From: Neocallimastix lanati (nom. inval.)
Lineage: Eukaryota; Neocallimastigomycota; Neocallimastigomycetes; Neocallimastigales; Neocallimastigaceae
Assembly: GCA_016946835.1 (NCBI GenBank)
Contig: JACVTC010000013.1
Coordinates: 235,001-299,000 of the forward strand
Length of the DNA stretch: 64,000 nt
Direction of reading: 5' to 3'
Shown: positions 43,310 to 56,404 of the stretch, in pieces
How the letters are laid out: every line of letters begins with the position of its first letter
How positions within the stretch are numbered: the stretch's first letter is position 1
The notes under the pieces: generated by a model
Database searches by the model: none
What the model was told of the DNA's origin: nothing
What the model saw: the letters and a program-made list of their open reading frames with translations, nothing else
Made by a program: the position numbers and the translations under genes

Positions 43310-46300
43310 AATGCTGAAATTTGGTCTAAGGAAATCTGGTGTTTATTCTGACAAGTCTGACGAAGAAGAGATGGATATAAATCAAGAAAACTCGGTTGAA
43401 TAATTAAGAACGGAAGCTTTTCAAGCTTGTGCAACTTTAGCTGGAAGTGTAGATCAGTTGAGAAATGAAACATTTGAAGTTTACTCTAACATCGTTTCAG
43501 GTGTAAATGAAAACTTCGTTTCTAAAGAAGATCTCCAACGATATCATGAAGAATTAATGAAGGAGTTTGGTTCTTATAATCGTGCACATGCTTATATAAT
43601 ATCTTCCTTAAACTCTTTAAAAAACGTAACTTTATATTTTAAAAAGGAGCTTCAAATACTTTCTCAAAAGGAGACGCTTCTAATGCATCTACTTCAATAA
43701 ATAATGTTAGGAATCCTATTCCTTCATTTCCGGATACTTCATTTCAAAATTCTCAAGTTGGTGTAGATGATAATATATCTACTACAACTAGATATGATAA
43801 CGATCACGATGTTATCATGAGAACTACTTTTTCTGATAATGTTCCAAAAGTCCCTGATCCTGGGATATTTACTGGAGATGTATCGGAAACAGAGCTCTTT
43901 TGTCAACTTTGTGGTGATACATTTAAGACCTATCCTTTTAAGTTTTGGCCTGAGGAGTCAAAAATAAATTTTGTTCAATCCTGATTAAGGTAAGCCACGA
44001 GAAGTTGGTATCAAAATAAATATCCAACTGGAACATCTCCCATTTCTCTAAATCTACTTTTGAAAGAACTAAAAGAAGCATTCCCCGATTTTGTGAGCAA
44101 AAATTTAAATAAGATCAATTTAATCAACATAAAACATTCTTATTAAAAAATCAATTATTATATTGATTCTTTTCGTAAATTAACTACTGACTTAGGTTGG
44201 GTAGAAGAGCCATTAGTATTATTTTTCTATAATGGCCTACACCCTAAATTTAAAGAAGAAATCAATAAGATGGAGAAATTTCCCTATAAGTTAGAAGAAA
44301 TAACTACTAAATGTATTTTAATCGAAGCTTCTCAAGATGCTAAGAATAAGATAAATCAACTTTAAGGATATAAAAACAATAATATAAGAAATACACATTC
44401 CCGTTCTAATAGTAATAACAAAAATAAAAATAATGATGATAATAACTTTAGCAGAAATAATAACTTTTATAATAAATCAAAAAATAACTTCAGTAATAAT
44501 AATAATAATAATAAACATATTACCGAAGTTAAGAAAATTAATTCAAAAACTAAACAATGGACTTCTTTTGAAGTCCCATCATCCTACCAATGCCATCCAT
44601 TATAACTTTCCAACATTAGATCATAACCTACATATTTCCTTTTTCTTTTTCAATTCCTTTGTACTAATTAAGAATATTAAAAATAAAATTATTAAAACTC
44701 AAATTAAATCAATGTTAGTATGTGGATCCTTTTGTAATTTTATTTCTTCTAATTTGATTTCAAAGTTAAATTTAAAATCACAAGCACTTAAGAAGAAAGT
44801 TCTTATAAAAGGAATAAGCGGGGATATTGATTCTATTCTTAAATTTGTACCTTTGAAATTCCAACATAAAATATGTATCAATAATAAAATTTACCTCATC
44901 CAACGGAAATTAATTTTCCTAGTTACAGATAACATTCCAATGGACCGCTTGAGTTTAATCACAGGAAATGACAACGGAAACTCCAGTATTCAACAAAGTT
45001 AATCAAATAATAATCATATAAATTACTCAAATCAAAGTTTTAGAAGAAAACCAGTATTAGAACAAAAACCTATTTATAAGGGAAATAAGAGGAAAGAGTT
45101 AGTATATATAATGAGGAATCTCACTATTAAAACTTGCTATTTCTGTGGAAAGAAAGGACATTAACAATAACAATGTTCTAAATTTAGAGCAATCATCTAA
45201 GATAACAAAAATAAACTTTTTAGTAAAAATTTAAATCATTAATAGGGAGAAGAAGCACTTGCTACTGATCTTAAATCTACCAAATGTAATATTACCTTTG
45301 GTAATTGTTCAATGTTGCGCCAATAATACGAAGTCAAGTAACGCAGGGTCTTAGGCTAGAAAAGGACTCGTCAAAGATTGCTGGTGCCATTGATAATGTT
45401 TATGCTTCTGCGGTATTAGTAAATAATATTGATCATTCCTATATTAGTAAATGTAAAGAAGTGCAAGAAGATGATATTGCCAGAGTAGATGCCTCAGTAG
45501 ATGGTGTTCCTAGTAAACTGCTAATTGACTCATGTAGTAATCTCAGTATAATTACCAAAAGGTATTTGGATAAGTTACCAAATCAATGTGAGCCTATAGG
45601 AATTAGTCGTGGAAAAATTCGTTTAGCTACCCAAAATGATAAATATTCAGAAGGAATACTAATTAGAGTTCCTGTTACAATTGAAAATCATATGTTTGAT
45701 GTCGACTTTAGAATAAAAGATAAGGAAGAACCGTTCTATGATATGCTTATCAACCTAAAAGCACAAGTTGATAATAAACTTTTTATTCATCCTATTAGAT
45801 ATTGCCTTTGTCAAGATAAGCCAGATGGTTTAGTTGATACTATTGCCCCTATAAATGATCAATCTTTAGAAGAAGACAAATTCTTATGCATGCTCAAGAA
45901 AGTTCCTGAAGAAGGGGGGTTAAAGAATAATTTAAAGAAAATAGAAGGATTACCTCCTAAAGAATATTTTCATCATCCAAATTTTAAAGCTTCCTTAAAT
46001 GAAAAATATCGAGATACAATTATTCCTCTACTTGAAAATATCATTGTAGTAGTAGCAACTTCCACAGAAGAACTTACACTTTCAAAACTTAAACCCCATA
46101 AAATCAAACTTAAAGCCAATGCCACACCATTTAAAGAACGATACTACAGGTTATCAAAATTTAAGTCAGATATACTTAAGAATGAGATAATCAAATTAAT
46201 CCACAAACGATTGATCGAACCTTCTTGTTCAGAATGGTCATCCCCAATTGTCTTGGTACCAAAACCAAACAGAAAATGGCGTTTATGTATAGATTATAGA

Positions 46301-47850
46301 GGAGTAAATGATCGATCTGAAAAAGATGCTTACCCAATTGCCAATATTGATGAAATTTTTGAATGTTTAAATGGAGCTGTTTTATTTACAACAATGGACC
46401 TTTATTCGGGATATCACCAAATTAAAATGGAAGAAGACAGCATAGAAATGACTACTTTTACTACTAGAATCGGAAATTACCAATTAAAGTTATGACATTT
46501 GGAATAATTGGTGCTCCAGCTACTTTCCAACGGGAAATGAATCGTATTTTATTTCCTCTCATTGGTAATTGTGTTTTCAACTTTATTGATAATATCCTCA
46601 TTTTCTCCAAAAGTATTGAAGAACACATTGAACACATTGAACACATTAAACAAGTAATAGAAATCTTCAAGGAAAATGACTTAGAAATTAACATTGAAAA
46701 ATGTCACTGTATGCAAACCGAAGTAGATGTTCTTGGTCATAGAGTGACCACCGAAGGACTAAAGCCAAGTGATAGTATGAGAGAAACTATTAAAAATTGG
46801 AAAGCTCCTTCTGACGTTCATGAACTTCGCTCATTTTTAGGATTAGTGGGATATTATCGCGATTTCATTCCAAACTATGCTCAAATAACTGCTCCTTTCT
46901 GTAAGTTGCTTAGAAAGGGAGTTACCTATGAATGGAATGAATAACATCAGGAAAAATTTAATCTACTTAAGGAAAAATTGAATAATGCACAAATTCTTAA
47001 GTATCCAGATTTTGAAAAAGAATTTATTATTCGAACTGACGCTTCGTATGAAGAAATTGGTGGAGTACTATTATAAAAGGATGAAAATAACGTAGAACAT
47101 CCAGTACACTTTGTAAGTCGAAGTCTTACTAAAGCTGAAAAGAATTATAGCATAAAAGACTTAGAAGGAACCGCATTATATTATTGCATCACAAAGCTTA
47201 AACCATATATTATGGGTAGACGTTTATAACTATCGTATACACTGATCACAAACCCTTACTTGGATTATTTAAAAATAAAGAACCCAACAATGCTCGACAA
47301 ACTAGATGGTGCCTTACGGCTAGTATGTTAAAAGTTGACATTCGCTACGAACAAGGGAAAAAGAATGTTGTTGCTGGTGCCTTATCTAGAATGAAGAATC
47401 TTGAAGAAAAGAAAGTGTTAGCAACCAAGATTGGTAATGATAAAGAAAACGATCTGCTATCCAAAGTTATTAAAGAATTTATTAACGAAAAGTTTACAAA
47501 AATAGATGGAGTAGAATACTTCATCGATGGAAACAATTATCGGAAATTAGTCACAGAAACTGACGAAAAATTAAAACTTATATTTGAAGCTCACAAAATT
47601 GGACATGACGGTTATTACAAAACGTACCAACGGTTGAGGAAAAGTTACTACTGGAATGATATGGTGAATGACATTAAAAGAGTCACATCCAAATGTGCTA
47701 AATGCCAATTGAATCGACCGCAACCTTACCCAGAACCTACTGAAAATCTTCCAACTCAAGTGGAAGGTCCATTTACACATCTTGGTCTGGATATCATAGG
47801 TCTGCTAAAACCAATAATTAACAATTACCAATATATTTTAGTAGAGTAAA
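43310..47850 (+). mobile_element. Ty3/gypsy remnant E5 (chimeric)
   Basis: Two Ty3 lineages in one orientation. The first part (43310-45002) has a Gag of chromovirus type (ESKINFVQS region near 43960) and a retropepsin-like fold (GSFCNFISSNLISKLNL near 44730). The second part (about 45060-47850) is close to E1: zinc knuckle CYFCGKKGH near 45140, frameshift heptamer, a second protease (LLIDSCSNLSIITKRYL near 45520), RT about 46170-46740, RNase H about 47020-47400, and the start of integrase with its zinc module (GHDGYYKTYQRLRKSYYW). It has about ten breaks and is old. It meets E6 tail to tail near 47850. Confidence 0.85.
45230..45236 (+). other. -1 frameshift heptamer in E5
   Basis: TTTAAAT followed by a gag-type stop and RGGGAGAAGAAGCACT-like sequence, matching the E1 site (8932-8938 and context) although the two copies are otherwise well diverged. 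Confidence 0.65.
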
Positions 47851-50800
47851 TACCAGGTCCGAAGTTTTATCTATTCCTAAATGTCCTGCGTACTCCGAGT
47901 CGTGGTTTAGTTGTATTATCGTTTTCCTAATCGTTGTGGACGCATAAACTTGTTCAGGATTTTCTTTTCTTCCCAGAAGACCATCTACTTCTAGCCAATG
48001 CATCTTATTATAATTGTTTCTTGAGTCTTCTGCCAAATCTTTAAATATTTCTTTAGTCATCTTGTCCTGTCGGTAGTCCTGCTTAATATCGTCCACGAAA
48101 TTGGTAGTTAAGGCTAAATAACTACCTTCACCATCTACACCATCAAATCCTAACAATTGCTCAGGTTTCAGGAGGCTATCTTTATCAAATTCCTTACCCT
48201 CTGTTTTCTCAGTCTCTACTCTCGAGAGGGCATCGGCTTTACCATTCTTTTTCCCAGGTCTATATACTATCTCGAACCAATACATGGCGAATTGTTCTTG
48301 CCATCTAATTTGCCTAGGAGTTAATAATTGTGGTTTAGTAGAGAACAAAATATTCCTGTGGTGACTATATACTATAATCTTGTACTTTGCATCTTGAAGC
48401 AATTGTCGCCATTCTGTAAAAGCAGTTTTAATGATTAATAATTCTTTTTCTGTTATCGAGTAATTTACTTCAGTCTTGCTGAATGTCTTTGAGTAATAAT
48501 ATAGGGTGAAGAGTTCCGTCGTCTCCTTTCACAATATTCCTCTTATCGCGTAATTCCTAGCATGGCATTCTACGATGAACTGTTTTTCGTGGTCAGAATA
48601 CGCTAGAATTGGCGGAGAGGTAAGCATTTCTTTTAATTTATGAAACGCGGCTAATCCCTCTTCAGTCCATTCGAATTTCTCCTTCTTTGAGGTCATCTTG
48701 AATAGCGGCTTGGCTATTTCTGAAAAGTTTCTTATAAAATTTCTATAGTAGTTGCAAAAGCCTAAGAAGCTTTGCATCTATTTAACATTCTCTGGTTGTG
48801 GCCATTCATCTACAGCTTTTATCTTTTCTGGATCAGTTTCAACACCAACTTTGCTGACCACATGCCCTAAAAACGAAATCTTCAGCTTATGTAGGTCACA
48901 CTTGGACATCTTGGCTATGAGCTTATGTTCTATTAACTTTTTCAAAATTGTTCGAACATGATGCACATGTTCCTCTAAAGTTTTAGAATAGACTACGATA
49001 TAGTCGAGGTAGACCTGACAGTACTTACCAATATCTTCACTGAAGATCATTCACGAAGCTTTGGAATACGGATAGTGCATTGGTTAGTCCAAAAGGCATT
49101 ACCAAATGCTCAAAGTGTCACTTGGTGTTGAAGGCTGTCTTATACTCGTCACCTTCGCGAATTCTAACTAAGTTGTAGGCAGATTTAAGGTCAAATTTGG
49201 AGAATACCACTGCTCCTTTCATGGCTAGACTGCACTAATTCGTGGAATTGGATAGGCATTGCATTTAGTCTATTGGTTCAGCTTTCTGTAATCCATTTCG
49301 CCATCTATCTTGTATACCTTTAGTTGATGGTCATGGACATCTATCTTCCTGTAGATGAGGTGTTTGTCCATGAATCTAGAACCCAATATAATCGTTCTTG
49401 GCATAGCCTCGTCTAGCCTGCATCTATTGTTAAAGTCATACCATTTGATTTTACCTGTACGCTCTTCGACCAGCTTGACTTTTATTTGAAACTCTTCCTT
49501 TACTTGCGGTATCAGCACTTTATCAGCGGCAGTAGTAAGCGTTAAAGGACGGTCTTCTATCTTGAATCTCATCTCTTTAGTTAAGTACGAATGGATTATG
49601 TTGATCTGTGATCCAGTATCGTACAGCACATTTAAATCTTGGAGCCCTTCTTTGGTACGAAGATTGTTTATCATAGCCTCAGTCACAAATTTTTCGTACT
49701 CAGACCCATCTTGCATCAGAAGTGCTGTCTTAGGAATTTGATTATTGCTGCTCGTACGGGAGTCCTTATAGTAATTTTGTATATCGCCTGGTCTCGTACC
49801 GACATCTGTTCAAATGTTATAATTATTATTATCTCTTTTGTTTTTATCATAATTGCTTTGTTTAGTGGACTCTCTTCTACCGAAATCTTTTTTATCGCCT
49901 CGACGATTGCCGCTATTCCTCCTTCTTTTAGCTTCTATATCCTTGGAAGTTCTTCGCGGATCCATCATTCCTAGCAGGTTCATGATGGCTATTTTCCTCT
50001 CGCTGTTATACTCATATCTCTCCAATTATTCGTCTTTGTAATCCACGGGGAATGTATCACATCTTCTTAAGCATACTACGTAATCTTCTAAGGTTTGTTT
50101 TCTGCAGCTAGGTCATAGAAGTCTTCTCAAACCGAAAGTCTTACTTGTTATACTAGGAGTAAATGTTTAGTTTCATTCAACAGTTGCAGGATTCTACTTA
50201 GTCGGTTGAACTCTGAGAGGTATTGGTAGACTTTTCCCCCATTTGTGTCTAAACTTGAAAATCGCAGTCTTTACCTCCTAAAGAGTTCGTTTGCTCTTGA
50301 ACTCCTTTAGCAACCTGTCCATTAACCTTTGTGGGTCGTCTCTCTGCTTGAACACCTCATCCATCTGGTACCACTTTTTTGCAGTTCCTTGTAAATGGTC
50401 CTCTATGAAGTACAGCATTTCTGTGGGCTCGCTTTGGTAGTACTTCTGGTACCTACCAAAGTACCTTTTTAAACTATCAATAAATGATTCTATATCCCTT
50501 GTTTCACCATTGAACATTGAGATGTCTCTTTCGTACTCCGCAGGGTACGCATCCGTCATCACCACGTCTTCCATCGCACTCCTTGTAAGTATAGGTGGCG
50601 TGGGTTGGTAATAAGTCCTATATCTTACTTCTTTTGTATCAATATGTAGTGGGATGGGTTTACTCGTCGACACCTGAACTCTATTTTGGGCTTCCCAAGC
50701 CAGATTTCCCAGTCGCTCGATCTCGTGATATTGAGCATGATTCACAGCCATCAGTTTTTCAATCTTATCCTCGAGCTCGTTAAGATTTACTCTTTCCCTT

Positions 50801-51460
50801 TCTTGGTTCGCCTACAAGAATTCTTCAATCTGGTGTATTTTCTGACCTTTCACTTCTAGGTCTTGTTGGAATTGTTTTCCTTTTATCTGGTCCTCATCCA
50901 GATAGGTTTCAATTTTTTTAATTTCGTTATTTACAGCGGCTTCTTTTCCCTTATTTTCAGCTATCTACTGGTTCAAAAACTCTTGAACTTTTCGAAGCTC
51001 CACTACACTAGCTTGACTACTAATCTCCTCCTCATCCACTCTTCTCTCAACCTCAATTCGCTAATTTATGGGTGCTGATCATTATATTTCTAAATTCTTC
51101 CATTTGCTTATTCAGTAAGGCAGTAAAATCTATAGCTTTAAAATTGTTATTTTTAATTAAACTCTCCCCTTGCGTAGTTTCTGGTTTACTAGTTTCTGAT
51201 TTGTTTGCTTCTGGCTTAGCAGATTCAGGTTTACTAGCCTCAGGCGCCCCAGCTGGTTTGGGTTTAGATGCAGCTGGCTTCTCAGGAGTAGTGGTAGTTT
51301 TCTTATCTCCTGTATTCTGGCGTCAAGCTTGAGAAGCTTTAGCAGGCGTAGGACTATTTTCTGCGACCACACTACTCACCGAACTCTTTAAGGAACCACT
51401 CCTTGTGGTTTTCCTAGTGTTATCTGGTGCTTTAGTATTTTTGTTCTTTTTATCCATTTA
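47851..51460 (-). mobile_element. Ty3/gypsy remnant E6, chromovirus-like
   Basis: Reverse orientation and less AT-rich than its neighbours. Parts from right to left: Gag N terminus (MDKKNKNTKAPDNTRKTTRS, ATG at about 51456), Gag core about 50280-50700 (FIEDHLQGTAKKWYQ), protease YDTGSQINIIHSYL near 49600, RT about 48790-49250 ([25 protein letters not shown]), RNase H about 48250-48600 (IVYRPGKKNGKADALSRVE), and the start of the integrase (AGHLGIDKTSDLV). The RT motifs place it nearer E7 than E1. It has about ten or more breaks. No LTR was defined on its 5' side. Confidence 0.85.
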
Positions 51461-51779
51461 CTTTCGATATTAATTTATTAAACTTATATTAATATATTCG
51501 CTTAATTAATATTTATCTAATTAATTATAGATCCGTTCACTTATTTAAATTTATTTAGATGATATCTATTTGTTCGCTTAATTTTTTAAGTATAAATAAT
51601 AAAAATAATAAAAGAAATAAAATATAAATAAAAATTTTTTTTGAAAAATTAAATGTATAAAATTTAATAATTTAAATAAATTATTATTTAAAATTTTTTA
51701 TTATTTGATTTGTTAGCTTTTACTTTCTTATTTTATTTTATTTAATTAATTATTAACAATTTTAATTAAAACTAAAATA
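51461..51779. other. AT-rich spacer before the LTR4 piece
   Basis: Possible leader of E6. The motif TTCGCTTAATT occurs twice (near 51500 and 51575). No primer-binding site was recognised. Confidence 0.4.
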
Positions 51780-52290
51780 AATTATATTATGATTAAAACT
51801 TATTTATTTTTATACTTTATTTGTAAATATTTTATAAAAATTATTTATTTTATTTATTTTTATTGTATATAGAAATGAATAATTTAAAACCATTGAAAAA
51901 TATAAAAATATGTAAATATTTCTTATAAATTATTCTTTATTATTAAAAAGTTCAATAAATTATTACTAATATTTTAGTTTATTAGTTTTTAATAATCAAC
52001 TTTTATTATTAAAAATTAAATAAACTATAATAAATAATAAATATTTTATTTTAATATTTTATTAGTTTAAATAATCATTTTTCTGTTATTAATTTAAATA
52101 AAATTAATAATTAAATAAATAAAGATTAATATTAAAATAAAACAAATCTTTTAATAAAACAATTTGGGTTTTTAACAAAACATATTTTACTTTATATTTC
52201 TTAAATTTTTCTTATTCTGTTTTTATATTTATACTTTTATTCACTTCTAAAAAATTTAATTTTTGTAGATTAAGAATATTAGATATAAAT
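51780..52290 (+). mobile_element. LTR4 3' segment
   Basis: Aligns with about 15040-15718: AAATATTTCTTATAAATTAT near 51910, AATAAATAAAGATTAATATT near 52115 and TTCACTTCTAAAAAATTTAA near 52240 through AGAATATTAGATATAAAT. The LTR4 5' part was not found here. Confidence 0.6.
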
Positions 52291-53329
52291 TAATTGTCCG
52301 TATGTAATAATCTTACTAAGTATCATCACTTAGTATGATTATTATCTATAACTTAACGACTAATTCTTTAAGTTAAGAAAATAAAATAAAAATAAAATAA
52401 TACCTTATTGAGTTTATTATAAAATTAATTATAATAATAATATTTCCAAGAAATGTTTTGTATAAATTTAATTATAAAATATGTTTATTAAAAATTCTTT
52501 TATTATTTTGTAAAAGTTATAAAGAAATATAAATTATTATTATTTTTATAACTATGTTTTTATAGTAATAACTCTTGATTTAAATATCTTATCTAGAAAA
52601 AAATTAGAAGAAAAAATTAAATATGTTTTGATTAATATTCTCTTAATATCGATCATTGTATATATTAAATAAAAATCAAATATATAAATATAATATTTGG
52701 ATAAAACCTTAAATTACCGATTTTCTAAATTTTAATTAAGATCATTAAATAAAAGGAAAAATAAAGAATAACCGAATATGATATAAATCTAATTTTCTAA
52801 ATATCATTTTTAAAATATAGTCTAAACTTATTAACATAAAATTATCTTTAAACTAAAGTATAGAATTATAAAAAATACAGAAACTTATTAATTATTCTTT
52901 TAAATGTACAATGTAAAAAATAAATAAAAATAATGTTTACTTTAAATTAAAAATTAAGTGAATAAAAAAATAATTTGATAATATTAATAAATGTATATAT
53001 AATAATTTTTTAAATAAATTTCATATTTTAATTAAATATATAAAAATTATAATTTTTAATAAAATGAAATATGACATTTCAATGTATACAATAGTAATAA
53101 TTTAAATAAATTTATAACTATTTTCAATAATTATAAGACTACGAAATATTAATTATTTATTAATAAATAATATTTCTTACAGTGATAAAAAGTAACAGTT
53201 AACCTTAATTTAGAAATTAAATAAAAGTAGTAATTTTTTATCAAGATTATTTTATATTTTATTATTTAATACTATTTATTTATTATTTTTTATTATTATT
53301 ACTTATTATATATTATTATTTATTATTAT
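52291..53329. other. AT-rich spacer
   Basis: No gene. A near-perfect hairpin (ATAATCTTACTAAGT with ACTTAGTATGATTAT) lies at about 52307-52347. Confidence 0.6.
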
Positions 53330-53590
53330 TTATTATTTATTATTATATATTATTTATTATTATTTATTATTTATTATTTATTATTTATTATTTATTATTT
53401 ATTATTTATTATTTATTATTTATTATTTATTATTTATTATTTATTATTTATTATTTATTATTTATTATTTATTATTTATTATTTATTATTTATTATTTAT
53501 TATTTATTATTTATTATTTATTATTTATTATTTATTATTTATTATTTATTATTTATTATTTATTATTTATTATTTATTATTTATTATTAT
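53330..53590. repeat. 7-bp tandem repeat (TATTATT)n
   Basis: About 35 near-perfect copies of TATTATT. Confidence 0.95.
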
Positions 53591-54125
53591 TTTAATAATT
53601 ATTTTAATAATTATAAATTATTTTTATTAACTAAATTTAATTATTTAATTACACATTATATGATATTATCAACTTTTATATTTTATTAAACTTTTACTAT
53701 TAAATTTTTATTATTAACTTTGTTTATAATAGTTTTATATATAATAAATTTTTATTAATTATTAATTATTTAGTATAATGATTTTATAGACTAATTTATT
53801 TTACTATTAATATTCTAATATTTCTAAACTATTTTAAATTATAGCTAAAATTTATAATTTTTATTAAGCTATTTGGTTTCATATTTATTTAATTATAATG
53901 TTAAATAATTTTTATTATCTAATTTATTTTGGCTATTATTTATTGTTTTAATAAGTTGATAATTTAATAACAACGAAAAATAATTAAAAAAAATATTAAC
54001 AAGTATTTATATTTTTACAAGAATTTAAAGTATTTATAATTTTAGTAAAAAAAAGAAATAAAAGAATAAATATTTTTATATTAAAAGAAATAAAAGATTA
54101 AATATATTATATTAAAAGAAATAAA

Positions 54126-54475
54126 AGAATAATTATATTTTATTATAGAAATAAAGGAATAATAAAGAAATAAAAGAATAATTATATTTTATTATAGAAA
54201 TAAAGGAATAATAAAGAAATAAAAGAATAATTATATTTTATTATAGAAATAAAGGAATAATAAAGAAATAAAAGAATAATTATATTTTATTATAGAAATA
54301 AAGGAATAATAAAGAAATAAAAGAATAATTATATTTTATTATAGAAATAAAGGAATAATAAAGAAATAAAAGAATAATTATATTTTATTATAGAAATAAA
54401 GGAATAATAAAGAAATAAAAGAATAATTATATTTTATTATAGAAATAAAGGAATAATAAAGAAATAAAAGAATAA
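54126..54475. repeat. 49-bp minisatellite
   Basis: Seven copies, essentially identical, of a 49-bp unit. The marker ATTATATTTTATTATAG recurs every 49 bp from 54131 to 54425. AT-rich spacer lies on both sides (53591-54125 and 54476-54734) with no gene. Confidence 0.95.
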
Positions 54476-54734
54476 CAATAAAGAAAATAAATGAATAATA
54501 TTGTTGATAAAAATAAAATTATTAAAAGTTGTCTTTTAAAATTGTTACAATATTTTTCTAGAAATACAATTTTTCTAGAAGATCCCGATTGATTTTTAAT
54601 TTTAATTTTATTAAGATGAATTATTTAAGGTTCAGATAATTTAATCTAATTTAAGGTTAAAAATTAATTTTTAAGTAAATTTCATTATAATAATTTGAAT
54701 TTATAATTTCACTTTTCTTCAATTTGTCGGCCTT

Positions 54735-55950
54735 TAACTTCGTCCCTTGAAGCTAAGTTATTTTCTTGTAAGACAAAAGGGTAAACATTTTTGATATGTA
54801 CGTTTCTTACTAAGAGTTTTCCTGTTGATGGGTCTTCCAATACTAGTGTATTAAATTTTTGTTTATTTACTATTTTGAAAGGTCCATAGAAGTATCGAGT
54901 TTACTTCTACCGACAAGCCTGATCATTACGTAGTCTCCAGGTTTATATTTCTTTTTTAATGTGTTTTGAAAACCAATACGACGTTCCCAATATTTATTTG
55001 CGTATTCGGAGTATTCAGTGGCCTGTTTGACCCAATTTTGATGTCTTAAGAAACGGCAAAAGATATATTCTTCTTCTGTTTCTTCGGGTTCTTTATGTAT
55101 GTATGGAAGCATTATTTCAAAGTGGCCATGTATCTCGTCTTCCGTACAATAGTTCAATGCTACTGAATTTTGTTTTAGAATTTTTAGTACTTCTGAGTGC
55201 CCACAAAGCTGATGGTAAGTATTCGTCCCATTCAGTTTCATTATCAACTAAAAGTCTCAAAAGTTTTTCAACTACAAGATTTCTATTTTCTATCATTCCG
55301 TTTGATTCTAGATGATGGGGTGAAACGTAATGTACCCATAATCCGTATAGGTCAATCATTTTTGTTACTTCAGAAATGAAGGAGCTTCCATTATCGGTTA
55401 TTATAATTTCTGGTGGTCCGTGTCATGCGAATACTTGCGTGTCTGTTTGAGGTAGGAATACTTTTCTTAAAAAGACCAAGTAATGGTTTATGATCAGTTA
55501 TGAACTTGGTTGGGTATTTACTGCTAAGTATATATTGTCTAAAATGATTTATACTAAATATTATAGTTAGTCCTTCTAGATCAGTGACTGAATAATTATT
55601 TTCTGATTTTGAAAGTGTTCTGCTTATGCAGCATATTGGATGTTCTAGATTATCCCCTTCCTTCTGTGGAAGAACTCCTCCAATACCTTTTGTAGAGGTA
55701 TCGGTTCTAACAATAAAGTCTTTATCAAAGTCACAATAAATAAGAATTGGGTCTGAAGGTAAACAGTCTTTAATAGTTTCAAAAGCTTCTTGACATTTAG
55801 TTTACCGTACAAATTTTGAATTTTTCTTTAGTAATTGAAAAAGTGGATCAGCTAGAGATTGCAAATTATTTATAAATATATTACGTAACCAAAGGACCAT
55901 AATTGGATAGGCGCTATGTTACCATGTATCTGTAACAGATTGAAAATGTA
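54735..55950 (-). mobile_element. Ty3/gypsy remnant E9
   Basis: A reverse-orientation relative of E1. Parts: integrase core and C terminus about 54740-55420 (SNGMIENRNLVVEKLLRLL, PSALWALRSTKNSKTKFSS, GDYVMIRLVGRSKL), RNase H about 55430-55790 (FIVRTDTSTKGIGGVLPQK, TDHKPLLGLF), end of RT about 55810-55910. It has several breaks and is old. A solo LTR7 lies just beyond its right part. Confidence 0.82.
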
Positions 55951-55994
55951 AGTTTAATGTAACTAAAATAACTAATAATAGACATAACAAAGAC

Positions 55995-56404
55995 TGTAAA
56001 GGATATAACTCTATGAGCTGTATAAGCCTCATTTAGATAACAAATTTATTATTATTTAGTATGATTATACATTTAAAAATCCTTTTGCAATATATATATA
56101 TTTAAAATTATTAAATAAAATAATGATAAGATTGTTGAATATAATATATATTTTTTAAACTTAATTGTTTATTTTTTATTTTATTATTTATGTATAAAAG
56201 AATAATGAATTAACTTTTTTAAATAATCTTATAACTCCATTCATTATAAAATAATATTAAATAAGTTCTAATAAAATAATTATACAAAACATGTAAGGAA
56301 TATTAAATAGAATACAAATTATATAACAATTAATTATTATATGAAAGTTATTAGTTTATAGCACTCCAACCAAGTTATATTGAAAACCGAACACATTCTT
56401 AACA
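55995..56404 (+). mobile_element. solo LTR, family 7 (copy B)
   Basis: 410 bp, TGTAAAGGATATAACTC to ACATTCTTAACA, with a perfect 5-bp duplication AAGAC on both sides (55990-55994 and 56405-56409). Homologous to 42756-43276. Confidence 0.92.

Noticed and set aside
50595-51332. Plus-strand frames over E6, including a hydrophobic 86-codon one
   Set aside because: Antisense shadows of the E6 gag.
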